Shown here piece after piece: positions 1 to 7,091 of a DNA stretch of 13,571 nucleotides. Below the pieces are notes generated by a model that saw only the letters and a list, made by a program, of their open reading frames with translations, did not search any database and had not been told where the DNA came from. A program made the translations under genes and the position numbers. Source of the DNA: an uncultured Victivallaceae bacterium (GTDB lineage: Bacteria > Verrucomicrobiota > Lentisphaeria > Victivallales > Victivallaceae); the NCBI GenBank assembly GCA_934663655.1, contig CAKUKT010000034.1, forward strand, positions 1-13,571, given 5' to 3'. Numbering within the stretch: position 1 is the first letter of the stretch; every line of letters starts with the position of its first letter.

Positions 1-516
1 CGCCATTGCACCGGGGTTCTCCCGCAGGAACTTCGACATCAGCGGATACTGGCCGAACTTCTCCGTTGCCGCAACATCGGTGATCACAAAACCGATGCAG
101 GCGTCGTCGTAAAGGCTGTCCCACGCCCACACCTCCATCCCGTATTTTTTCCCGATGCGGATGGTTTCAGTGAGAGGATCGTAGCGATGGAGGGTGTTTT
201 CGAGCCGTTCGGGGCCGAAAGCGTCCACCGAACGGTGGTCGCCGTCGCGGGAGCCGTACCATCCGGAAGTCGGCGAATCATAGAGCATGAGACCACAGAC
301 GTTGACCCGGAGATAGAGTTTGGAAATTCCGGATTCGGCAATTTCGCGCAGATGTTTTTCATATTGTTCGAGCGGGTAATATTCCGCCGGTCCGGAACGG
401 TCGTAAAATACGTAATCGAGAAAGTCGATCGTAGTGGAGATCACCGGCGGCTCCTGAGCCGCGGCGAACCTCGCCATTCCGGATAGTATCAGCAGAATCA
501 CGAGCCGCTTAACCAT
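1..516 (-). CDS. Secreted glycosidase-like protein, N-terminal part (runs off window)
   Basis: The frame is open for 172 codons from ATG 516-514 (- strand) to the left edge, so only the N-terminus is visible. It opens with a signal peptide: Lys3-Arg4, a hydrophobic run LVILLILSGMA, and AAA before Gln21 as a likely signal peptidase I site. The mature part alternates strands and helices as in a TIM barrel (KLYLRVNV near 66-73, YGMEVWAWDS near 125-134). The ending SKFLRENPGAMA resembles the FFKAHPEYLV segment of the degraded gene at 2509, so the two look like distant paralogues. I infer an exported carbohydrate-active or glycosidase-like protein; no catalytic residue can be assigned. The start is supported by GGAGG five bases upstream and by a promoter at 585-613. 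It is divergent from a GntR regulator that may control it. Confidence 0.8.
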   Translation of the reverse strand, partial: MVKRLVILLILSGMARFAAAQEPPVISTTIDFLDYVFYDRSGPAEYYPLEQYEKHLREIAESGISKLYLRVNVCGLMLYDSPTSGWYGSRDGDHRSVDAFGPERLENTLHRYDPLTETIRIGKKYGMEVWAWDSLYDDACIGFVITDVAATEKFGQYPLMSKFLRENPGAMA

Positions 517-584
517 GGCCGCCTCCTTTGTTTTTTTTGAAATCCGCCGGTTCGGAGTTGCGACAAACCCGCTCCCTGACTGAG

Positions 585-613
585 AATATACCACCGCCCG
601 CAATTGAAAACAA
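585..613 (-). promoter_or_regulatory. Sigma-70-type promoter of the secreted glycosidase-like gene
   Basis: On the - strand, TTGTTT (613-608) and TATATT (590-585) are separated by exactly 17 bases. This would start transcription near 578 and give a leader of about 60 bases before the ATG at 516. The same TATATT -10 recurs before three other genes in this window, which strengthens the call. Confidence 0.55.
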
Positions 614-699
614 TGGACAACTCTCTCCTAAAAATGTATTTTCCTAACCGCAATCAGATCTGTCGTCAGGTTCGGGGGGAGGCGGGGATGCCCACCGTC

Positions 700-709
700 T
701 TCTATAGAA
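700..709. promoter_or_regulatory. Palindrome TTCTATAGAA, candidate operator 1
   Basis: This is a perfect 10-bp inverted repeat in the divergent spacer. It shares the core TCTATAGA with a second palindrome at 834-845, with centres 135 bp apart. A binding site for the adjacent GntR/FCD regulator is inference; the shared core and location are what is seen. Confidence 0.4.
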
Positions 710-774
710 TGATTCAAACAGTTCCAATCCGCCGCTAAAGACAAATAACTCTTTTTAAACCAAAATGTTAAATT

Positions 775-785
775 TAGATTATTCC
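775..785 (+). repeat. Direct repeat TAGATTATTCC, copy 1
   Basis: This 11-base sequence is repeated exactly at 840-850, 65 bases downstream. The second copy overlaps the right half of palindrome 834-845, so this copy may be a half-site for the same protein. Confidence 0.5.
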
Positions 786-833
786 CCTTGTCGATCCCGA
801 CTACAAACGGGTAATTTTCAAAAAAAATTCAAA

Positions 834-845
834 AATCTATAGATT
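834..845. promoter_or_regulatory. Palindrome AATCTATAGATT, candidate operator 2
   Basis: This perfect 12-bp inverted repeat ends 15 bases before the -35 box of the regulator promoter. It shares TCTATAGA with the palindrome at 700-709, and its right arm continues into TAGATTATTCC, a direct repeat of 775-785. The position suits autoregulation or activation, but binding is not shown. Confidence 0.45.
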
Positions 846-850
846 ATTCC
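840..850 (+). repeat. Direct repeat TAGATTATTCC, copy 2
   Basis: Exact second copy of the 11-mer at 775-785. It starts within palindrome 834-845 and ends 10 bases before the -35 box of the regulator promoter. Confidence 0.5.
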
Positions 851-860
851 GTTTTTGCTA

Positions 861-889
861 TTGACTTTCAACTCTTTTTGTTGTATAAT
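861..889 (+). promoter_or_regulatory. Strong sigma-70-type promoter of the GntR regulator
   Basis: TTGACT (861-866), a 17-base spacer and a consensus TATAAT (884-889) form the best promoter match in the window. Transcription would start near 896 and give a leader of about 55 bases. It probably also drives the genes downstream of the regulator, since no terminator is visible in the 40-base gap after it. Confidence 0.75.
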
Positions 890-951
890 TATCCCGGAAA
901 TCAGCTACAGAAACAACCCGTCATCGTGCAACCGTAAGGAAAATTCCGGAA

Positions 952-1719
952 ATGAAATCTCCCCGAACCCTTCAGGAAAAAACCTACCAGTGGCTGCTCG
1001 ACCGCATCCGCGGCGGCGACTTTCTCCCCGGTTCGCAACTCAAGGAGGAACGCCTCGCCGAAGAGTTCGGGGTCAGCGCCACCCCGGTGCGCGAAGCCCT
1101 GCGCCGACTCGAACGCGAAGGATGGGTCGAAAATACCCCCTACAAGGGATGCACTCTCAAAACCTTCACCATCGAAAAAATCCGCGAACTCTGCCTGCTG
1201 CGCGCCAGCGTCGAATCCGCCGCCGTCCGGGTAGTCATCAACAAATTCACCCCGGAACTCCACGCCGCTCTGCGCGCCATCGTCGCCGAAGCCACTGAAC
1301 TGCTGGAGAAATTCCGCCGCAACGAAATCGCTCCCGTCGATTTTCTGATCGCCAACAACCACCTCGACACCCGCTTTCACAGCGCCATCGTCCACGCCTC
1401 CGGAATGAACGAACTCACCGAACTCTACCAGCGCTGGAGCCTACAGAGCCGCGGCAATATGATCTACGACAAACCTTCCAGCGATCTGCGCCGGGAAAAA
1501 ATCTCCTGGAGCGCCGAACTCACCATCGAACAGCACCGCGCCATCATCTTTTCACTCTACCTGCGCTGGGAACAGGTAGCCAAGGAGCTGATCCACGCCC
1601 ATATCATCGGCGCGCTCGACTTTTACGAAATGGTCATCCCCTATCCGATCCCGGGCCCCGGAGAAAACGGGGTTGAATCAGCCGGGAACAGCGACACTCC
1701 AGCTCTGAACAATCCCTGA
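952..1719 (+). CDS. GntR-family transcriptional regulator, FadR/FCD subfamily
   Basis: A 255-residue DNA-binding repressor or activator of the size usual for FCD-type GntR proteins. The N-terminal winged helix-turn-helix spans about residues 8-72, with the characteristic ERLAEEFGVSATPVREAL at 33-50. The C-terminal helical FCD effector domain has the expected metal or ligand set: Asp139 and His143 (LDTRFH), His195 (EQHRAI) and His217 (HAHI). FCD proteins typically sense small organic acids such as sugar acids; the ligand here is unknown. The start is ATG with AAGGA 11 bases upstream, a slightly long spacing. The gene sits between a divergent secreted glycosidase-like gene and a downstream prepilin/hydrolase group, so it is probably the local regulator of that locus. 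The palindromes at 700-709 and 834-845 are candidate sites. Confidence 0.93.
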   Translation: MKSPRTLQEKTYQWLLDRIRGGDFLPGSQLKEERLAEEFGVSATPVREALRRLEREGWVENTPYKGCTLKTFTIEKIRELCLLRASVESAAVRVVINKFTPELHAALRAIVAEATELLEKFRRNEIAPVDFLIANNHLDTRFHSAIVHASGMNELTELYQRWSLQSRGNMIYDKPSSDLRREKISWSAELTIEQHRAIIFSLYLRWEQVAKELIHAHIIGALDFYEMVIPYPIPGPGENGVESAGNSDTPALNNP

Positions 1720-1742
1720 ACCGGAACTGAAACCGAATTTTC

Positions 1743-1750
1743 GAGAGGAG
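1743..1750 (+). promoter_or_regulatory. Strong Shine-Dalgarno site of ATG 1760, out of frame with the prepilin
   Basis: GAGAGGAG lies 9 bases before ATG 1760, an ideal spacing. This ATG ([11 protein letters not shown]) is in a different frame from the prepilin core, while the in-frame TTG at 1794 has no such site. The site is the main evidence that translation was meant to begin at 1760 and that the leader carries a frameshift. Confidence 0.65.
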
Positions 1751-1793
1751 CCGTAAAAAATGAAAGTTTTCTCCCGCCTTCATCTCCCCGGAC

Positions 1794-2507
1794 TTGTTGC
1801 CGACCGCCATCCCGTTCCGGGGGTGGTTGCCGCGCCCCCGTTCCGTAGCGGCAACCACGCTGATCGAACTGCTCGTCGTGATCGCGATCATCGCAATCCT
1901 AGCGGCAATGCTGATGCCCGCGCTCTCCAAAGCGCGCGATCGCGCCCGCGCCGCTGCCTGCGTCAGCAATCTCAAGGAGATCGGCCTCGCCTTCATGCAG
2001 TATAGTTACGACAGCAGCGACTATATTGCCCCCGGGTACACCGCGAGCGCCACACAGCTTTTCTGGGCGCCGTTATTCAACAAGGAACGCTATCTGCCGG
2101 CCTGTACCGTCTACAAATGTCCCGGCGATCAACTGCCCCGTCAGAGCGTCTACAAAACCCCGGTGAGTTACCGCAGCAACGCGATGCTTTCGGTGAACAC
2201 CAGCTCCGGACGTTACCCGGCCTATCTGCCCGGAACCATGCGCAAATTTGTCCAGCTGCCCCGGGCCTCCGAAACCATTCTGCTCGGCGAATCGGCCGAA
2301 TCAGCCTACTGCAAGGATTATGACGGCATCGAAAATCTGACCAATTCCGGCTGCTGGTACATAACCGTGCCCACCGATCTGGCGCGACCGCTCCACAACG
2401 GCACCGACAACCGCAACTATGTCTGGGGTGACGGCCACGTGCAGAACGCGAAATACAATCTCACCGACTGGAAGGTGCGCAAAAACAGTTCGACCGGAGC
2501 ATGGTAG
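1794..2507 (+). CDS. Prepilin-type N-terminal methylation-motif protein (leader apparently frameshifted)
   Basis: A type IV pilin/pseudopilin-like protein, probably cleaved and methylated by a prepilin peptidase and displayed or secreted at the cell envelope. The signature [16 protein letters not shown] lies at about 21-36 of the frame as given; Glu is at +5, and Ala precedes the presumed cleavage site. Position +1 is Thr instead of the usual Phe. It is followed by [15 protein letters not shown]. The C-terminus has HNG...WGDGHV, resembling the H-x9-DG motif of PVC prepilin-like proteins but two residues longer. The frame as annotated starts at TTG 1794, which has no Shine-Dalgarno site. The good start is ATG 1760, one frame off, so a single extra base between 1760 and about 1850 probably broke or displaced the leader. 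The gene follows the GntR regulator by 40 bases and ends one base before the next ATG (2509). Confidence 0.85.
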   Translation: MLPTAIPFRGWLPRPRSVAATTLIELLVVIAIIAILAAMLMPALSKARDRARAAACVSNLKEIGLAFMQYSYDSSDYIAPGYTASATQLFWAPLFNKERYLPACTVYKCPGDQLPRQSVYKTPVSYRSNAMLSVNTSSGRYPAYLPGTMRKFVQLPRASETILLGESAESAYCKDYDGIENLTNSGCWYITVPTDLARPLHNGTDNRNYVWGDGHVQNAKYNLTDWKVRKNSSTGAW

Positions 2508-2508
2508 A

Positions 2509-3059
2509 ATGTCAGGACACCCGTTTCTCACCGCCATCTGCGCCGTCGCGTTCACGCTCCTCGGCAACGCGACCCAGGTCGAAAAACCACCGATCATCTA
2601 CGTGAGCTGGCCGGACGAACTGGTCGTCGGCCGCGGCGACGGCAAACTTGACACCCCGGAAAAAATCGCCCGGATGATGAAATTCTGGCGAGATGAACTC
2701 GGCGCCGACACCGTGCTCTGGCGCATCGACGCCGAATGGTTGATGAAATATGCCGATTTCGCCGACGCGAACTTTTATCATCTCAATTTGTGGCGCCGGA
2801 TAACCTCTGAATTTGATCCCGCCGCCACCGCGATCGCCGAGGCTCACCGGAACGGGATGAAAATTCTCGCCTACCGGACGATTTTCGATCAGGGCATGCC
2901 GCCCACCTCAACCTACGGCGGCGCCCCCTACCCCTGGCAGAGCCGCTTTTTCAAGGCCACCCGGAATATCTGGTCGCCAACCGTGACGGAACCAGGCACC
3001 AGGAAGGCGTCGTCGATCTCATCCACCCCGCCGCGCGCCGGCAGCTGCTCGATGAGATG
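2509..3059 (+). pseudogene. Secreted glycosidase-like gene, frameshifted and truncated
   Basis: ATG 2509 follows the prepilin stop by one base, with GGAG nine bases upstream. The product begins with a signal-like segment (FLTAICAVAFTLLGNA) and a TIM-barrel-like region: PPIIYVSW near 27-34, GADTVLWRIDAEWL near 66-79 and NGMKILAYRTIFDQG near 116-130. At about 2957 the frame changes. Frame 1 gives FKATRNIW and stops at TGA 3058-3060, while frame 3 continues sensibly as HPEYLVANRDGTRHQEG to LLDEM. One missing C in GCC-CAC would restore FKAHPEYLV. After LLDEM (3059) this protein is lost and the M14-like sequence begins in another frame. Only about 184 residues' worth remains, too short for a full barrel. 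It was probably a paralogue of the gene at 1-516. Confidence 0.72.
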
Positions 3060-3060
3060 A

Positions 3061-4620
3061 AATCTCGCCGAGCAGCCGAAGCCGTGGAAAAAACCCGGAG
3101 ACAACCGGCCTCCGGAACTGGAAAACTATTCCGACTGGCGGGATATCCGCCACCATCCCCGGTTGAAACCGGAGTAGTTTGAACCGCTGCTGCGCGATTA
3201 TGAAAAACGGTCTCCGCACCTGAAGGTCGAACGACTTACCGAAAATAACGCCGGTAATCCGCTGTTTCTCGTCCGCGCGACCGACGCCTCGGTATCGGAC
3301 GATGAAAAATATGTAGTGTTGATCACCAGCTTTGACGGCGGTACCGAAAAAACCGGTCCCACCAGCACCTTCCGGCTGATCGAATTTCTCGCCAGCGACG
3401 ATCAGGAGGCGGCCGGGATACTGAAAAAGCATCTGCTGCTGATTGTGCCGGTGATGAATCCGGAAGGGTTCTTTTTCAACAAACCCCATCCCGCCGGCGT
3501 CAATCTCTACACCGGCAATCGCGGCGCGCTCTGGCAGCTGCCGGAGATGACGCTGAAAAATCCGGAACAGGTGCCGGAACTCGCGGCGTTTGCGGAATTG
3601 ATCGACCGTTATCACCCGGAAATCCATCTTGATCTTCATGGTACCGAACCAGTTTATTCCGGCCGTATCATGGTGGAGAGTACCGGCCGAGCCGGTTCCA
3701 ACAGCGCCCTCAACAGCTGGGATCACCGGTTGGTGGAAGCGATGGAACGCCGGGGAATCGAGGCCGGCTTCGGCTATATTGATTTTGAAGCGCCCCCCCA
3801 GCGCCTCACCGGAGGCACGGCGGAGTTCGCGTCGGTCAAGGAACAGATGAATGTGGCGACGCCCCAGATTTACAGCGGCCTCTGCGGATATTTCCGGTAC
3901 CACACGCTGCCGCTGGTGATGGAGATCGCCTGGGAGGAGAGTGCGCTCGCCCGGATGAAGGGTCTGCTGGCGATCGGAACCGGGAACAACTCCGATTTTC
4001 CAGAAGGTTATCCGGTCGATGTGCTCAAAGCCAATACCAGCGGAATATCGGTGATGGCCTACGGAACTACTCCGGGCGACCGGCGCGCAAGCCGCATCGA
4101 ACTCTGGAAAAAACAGCCGCAGCTGGTGCTCGGCAACGCCTATGCGTTGTATTCCGGCCGGGAATTTTTCTTCTGCGCGGTCGGCGGCGATGGCGTCAAA
4201 CAACTTGTCGGCAGCGCGAAACCGAACATCCTCATGCGGCGTGAACAGGTGCTGCCCAACCTGCTCGCCGCTCCCGGCATGGACGCTCCAGCGCTCGAAC
4301 AATTCATGAAACTCGGACCCGAAAATATGTTCTGGATCGATTTTCCCGACCGTATCGAAACCGTCACTCCAATCGCCGGCGGTCTGCGTCTGCGCTGTCA
4401 TATCCAGTATCCGCGGGCGAAAATCCTCGACGTCCGGCTCAACGGCCGGGCGCTCCGCGAGGATCCGGCGGATGGTTACAGTGTGCTCCGGCAGGACGGG
4501 AAAACTCTGCTCACGGTGAATATCCCTCCGGAAAAAAGCACCGCGGGTACGCTCTTCGTGGTGAGCTGCGCCTACGACGGCGGAGAACTCCGCGAGAACT
4601 GGCAGCCGCCGCAACTCTAA
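3061..4620 (+). pseudogene. M14 zinc-carboxypeptidase-like protein, start lost and in-frame TAG
   Basis: A continuous reading in one frame gives 519 codons broken by TAG at 3175-3177. Context RLKPE-stop-FEPLLRDYEKRSP suggests Glu (GAG) mutated to TAG. Upstream the frame merges with the truncated glycosidase-like gene without a start or signal peptide. Downstream the M14-like core is well preserved: LVRAT, VVLITSF, LLLIVPVMNPEGFF, GVNLYTGNRG, RYHPEIHLDLHGT and PLVMEIAWEE, the last a likely site of the catalytic Glu. The usual HxxE zinc motif reads GGTE (SFDGGTEKTGP), so the first His ligand is missing. A C-terminal beta-rich domain follows. An ORF could reinitiate at GTG 3316, but this omits the first strand and has no evident ribosome site. 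Secreted peptidase or amidase ancestry is probable; present activity is doubtful. Confidence 0.68.
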
Positions 4621-4630
4621 AAACCGCCAC

Positions 4631-4659
4631 TTGATAAAAGCGGGAAAATCACTTATATT
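4631..4659 (+). promoter_or_regulatory. Sigma-70-type promoter of the TMTC-like glycosyltransferase gene
   Basis: TTGATA (4631-4636), a 17-base spacer and TATATT (4654-4659). Transcription would start near 4666, 25 bases before ATG 4691. This places the TTG at 4631, the furthest upstream in-frame start, inside the -35 box, and so supports ATG 4691 as the real start. Confidence 0.65.
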
Positions 4660-4690
4660 AACGGGAAAACGTCCCGGATCCGTAAATATA

Positions 4691-6460
4691 ATGAAGATTT
4701 CCGCTGTTCTGAAATTTTTCGTCCGCCATCATTTTATCGTGGCGGCGGTTCTTCTCGTGTCGGGATCGGCATTGCTGTTCGGACCCGCGCTGAACTTCCC
4801 GGCGGAGTGGTTTGACGACAGGCTTTACATCACTGAAAACCACTTTCTGGAGATGACATGGGACAATTTCCTTTATTGGTACGTCACGCCGATCCTGCAG
4901 CTCCATACGCCGCTGCAGATGCACTCCTACATGCTCGACCGCTGGTTGTGGGGAGAGGAGAACTTTCTCTTCGGCCTGCACCTGGTGAATGTCTTCTGGC
5001 ATACCGCGGGAGCATTGGGGTTTTATCTGCTTCTGCTTGAGTTCGGCATCCGCAAACCGGCGGCGTTGTTTTTTGCGCTGCTCTTTTCGCTCCATCCGCA
5101 GCGGCTGGAGTCGGTGGTGTGGGTTTCCGAACGCAAAGATGTGCTGGCCTTCTGCTTTGCGGTCTGGGGAGTGTGGTTCTTCATCCGGGCGCTGAAACGT
5201 GACCGGTTCAGTCCGGCGGCGGGAATCTGCCTGATCCTGTCATTGCTGGGCAAACCGATGGCGATCATGTTTCCGGTGATCTGTGCCATATTCATATTCG
5301 TATTCCGGAAACGCCCAGCTTTTCGTGAAATATTGCGCCTGACGCTGCCGCTCTTCATTATTTCCGCGCTCTACATGGCAATATACCCGGGGCAGATCTC
5401 CTCCATCGGCAACAACATCGCCGCTACTACGGACATATTGTTCAGAGTGCGCATCATCGTCTGGAACTACACCGCCTATTTTCTGAAAACCTTTCTCCCG
5501 CTCAATCTCACTCCGATCTATCCCTTTTACGATCCGGAGGAGTTCTCGCTGGTGCCCGGACTGATCGCCGTTGTCCTGGCGGTCGGGGTAGTGGTCATCT
5601 ACTGGCGGCGGCGGGAGTTCCGGATGGTCAAACTGATCCTCGCCACGGCGGCAGGTTTCACCCTGACAGTGCTGCCGATGGTCGGGCTCACCCGCCTCGG
5701 CAATACCGATTTTGCCGACCGCTACAGTTATCTGCCGTCGATATTCATCTGGCTGGCGACGGCGGCGGTGCTCGGCGATGTGCTGCGGCGTCAGCCCACG
5801 CTGCGCCGTATCATCAACCCGGCGGCGCTGATCTATCTGGTGACACTGACCACCATGTCGGTGTTCTACCTTGACACCTGGAGGAGCCGGGAAACCTTTG
5901 AAATGGCGGCGATGGAACCCAAAACCCCGAACTATCTGGTGGCAATGACCTACGGTTTGCGCTGCTGGAGTTACGGAAATCTGGACGGCTGCCGGGAACT
6001 GCTTGATTCCAAACTGCCGATCCGTTCCCATTACACCCCGGAGACCCGGGAGGCCATCGAAACCTACCGGGAGCTGCTCACCGGTCTGCTGCTGCTTCAG
6101 AGTGACAATCCCGAAGCCGGATATGACCGGCTTTACGCGATAATCGATTCTCCCCGGCGGCGATATCTGCCGGTCTATTCGCGGCAGTTCACGCCGATGC
6201 TGCTGGCCAAAATGGCCGAGGTGGCGCTCGTGCGCCGCGACCTGGAGCTGGCGGCGATTCTCAACCGGGAACTCGCTCTTATCGGGGAGGAGGATGGAGA
6301 CATGGTCCGGTATCATTTCTACATGGGCGTGGTCTGCCAGCTCGAACAGCGCTGGCGGGAAGCGGAGCAACACTATCTCAAGGCGCTCGAATCGGCGCCC
6401 GATGATGCCAATATCCTCGGCAACCTGGAAGTGGTGAGAGCCCGCCTTCGGGAAAAATGA
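4691..6460 (+). CDS. Polytopic GT-C glycosyltransferase-like membrane protein with C-terminal TPR (TMTC/PMT-like)
   Basis: A 589-residue integral membrane protein. The first ~400 residues hold roughly ten hydrophobic segments. An early loop carries the acidic pair Asp42-Asp43 (EWFDDRLYI), as expected for the catalytic loop of GT-C enzymes using polyprenyl-phosphate sugars. It is followed by HPQRLESVVWVSERKDVLAF, the hallmark of bacterial TMTC-like proteins. The last ~190 residues are soluble and helical, with at least one good TPR near the end (YMGVVCQLEQRWREAEQHYLKAL is its core region). The likely role is transfer of a sugar to extracytoplasmic protein or glycan; donor and acceptor are unknown. 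ATG 4691 is chosen over TTG 4631 because a promoter overlaps the latter. No strong Shine-Dalgarno site is visible. It stands alone: the next gene has its own promoter. Confidence 0.85.
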   Translation: MKISAVLKFFVRHHFIVAAVLLVSGSALLFGPALNFPAEWFDDRLYITENHFLEMTWDNFLYWYVTPILQLHTPLQMHSYMLDRWLWGEENFLFGLHLVNVFWHTAGALGFYLLLLEFGIRKPAALFFALLFSLHPQRLESVVWVSERKDVLAFCFAVWGVWFFIRALKRDRFSPAAGICLILSLLGKPMAIMFPVICAIFIFVFRKRPAFREILRLTLPLFIISALYMAIYPGQISSIGNNIAATTDILFRVRIIVWNYTAYFLKTFLPLNLTPIYPFYDPEEFSLVPGLIAVVLAVGVVVIYWRRREFRMVKLILATAAGFTLTVLPMVGLTRLGNTDFADRYSYLPSIFIWLATAAVLGDVLRRQPTLRRIINPAALIYLVTLTTMSVFYLDTWRSRETFEMAAMEPKTPNYLVAMTYGLRCWSYGNLDGCRELLDSKLPIRSHYTPETREAIETYRELLTGLLLLQSDNPEAGYDRLYAIIDSPRRRYLPVYSRQFTPMLLAKMAEVALVRRDLELAAILNRELALIGEEDGDMVRYHFYMGVVCQLEQRWREAEQHYLKALESAPDDANILGNLEVVRARLREK

Positions 6461-6461
6461 A

Positions 6462-6490
6462 TTGAAAAAAAGCTGTTCAGGTGATATATT
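6462..6490 (+). promoter_or_regulatory. Extended -10 promoter of the GmhB-like phosphatase gene
   Basis: TTGAAA (6462-6467), a 17-base spacer and TATATT (6485-6490), with TGA directly before the -10 as an extended -10 element. Transcription would start near 6497, excluding the TTG at 6462 as a start codon and leaving about 43 bases of leader before ATG 6540. This promoter probably also serves the overlapping transporter gene. Confidence 0.7.
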
Positions 6491-6529
6491 TCTTTACTCA
6501 TATTGCCAGATGAATCGCCGGATTGCGGC

Positions 6530-6535
6530 GGAGGG
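6530..6535 (+). promoter_or_regulatory. Shine-Dalgarno site that decides ATG 6540
   Basis: GGAGGG lies four bases before ATG 6540, whose product starts MVRAFFLDRDG directly at the first HAD motif. The in-frame ATG at 6510 has no comparable site, so 6540 is preferred. Confidence 0.6.
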
Positions 6536-6539
6536 ATCG

Positions 6540-7091
6540 ATGGTTCGCGCTTTTTTTCTCGACCGGGACGGAGTGATTATTGAAGAGGCTGATTATCTCA
6601 GCGACCCTGCCCGGGTAAAACTGCTTCCCGGCGCTGCCGAAGCAATCCGGAAACTTCATGCCGCCGGTTTCATCGCGGTGGTGGTCACCAACCAGTCGGG
6701 GGTGGCGCGGGGATATTTTCAGCTCTCCGACGTCGAAGCGGTCCACCGGCGGATGAATGAACTTTTGAGCGAGCACGGAGCCGACGCCGTTCCTGATTCG
6801 ATCTATATATGTCCTCACCACGCGAAATTCGGTTCTCCGTGCACGTGCCGAAAACCGGCGCCGGGCATGCTGCTCACGGCAGCCCGCGAACACGCGATTG
6901 ACCTCGGCGGTTCGTTCATGATCGGCGACCGTTCCGGTGACCTGCAGGCGGGGGTGAACGCCGGCTGCCGGGAATCATTTCTGGTTGAGACCGGTTACGG
7001 CGAAAACTCACGGGCGGAAGTGGAGGCGGCCGGATTCCGGGTCTTTCCCGGCATTCTGGAAGCGGTAACTGCGGGGCTGGCGGAATCATGA
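6540..7091 (+). CDS. gmhB: HAD-family phosphatase of the GmhB type (D-glycero-D-manno-heptose 1,7-bisphosphate phosphatase-like)
   Basis: An intact 183-residue HAD enzyme of the usual GmhB length. Motif I is FLDRDG with nucleophile Asp8 and acid/base Asp10. Motif II is TNQSGVARG (50-58). The zinc-binding loop specific to GmhB and histidinol-phosphatase relatives is present: Cys91-x-His93 and Cys101-x-Cys103. Motif III/IV includes Lys105 and GDRSGD (129-134). By family it removes the C7 phosphate of heptose 1,7-bisphosphate during ADP-heptose synthesis for LPS core in the cytoplasm, but no other heptose gene lies here, so a related sugar phosphate or histidinol phosphate remains possible. The gene has its own extended -10 promoter, and its stop overlaps the transporter start as ATGA. 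Confidence 0.88.
   Translation: MVRAFFLDRDGVIIEEADYLSDPARVKLLPGAAEAIRKLHAAGFIAVVVTNQSGVARGYFQLSDVEAVHRRMNELLSEHGADAVPDSIYICPHHAKFGSPCTCRKPAPGMLLTAAREHAIDLGGSFMIGDRSGDLQAGVNAGCRESFLVETGYGENSRAEVEAAGFRVFPGILEAVTAGLAES

Noticed and set aside
747..879. 10-mer AACTCTTTTT repeated at 747-756 and 870-879
   Set aside because: It is low-complexity in an AT-rich spacer and lies partly inside the promoter spacer, so it is likely chance.
1656..1672. CCCCG...CGGGG inverted repeat as a terminator after the regulator
   Set aside because: The 5-bp stem is inside the regulator coding sequence and no T-run follows.
4583..4604. GCGGAG-AA-CTCCGC palindrome near the end of the M14-like gene
   Set aside because: It is within the coding frame, its 2-base loop is too small for a stable hairpin of this kind, and no T-run follows.
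3019..4614. A 531-codon open frame on the - strand
   Set aside because: It mirrors the M14-like coding frame in GC-rich DNA and its product shows no family motif, whereas the + strand reading shows peptidase-like motifs.
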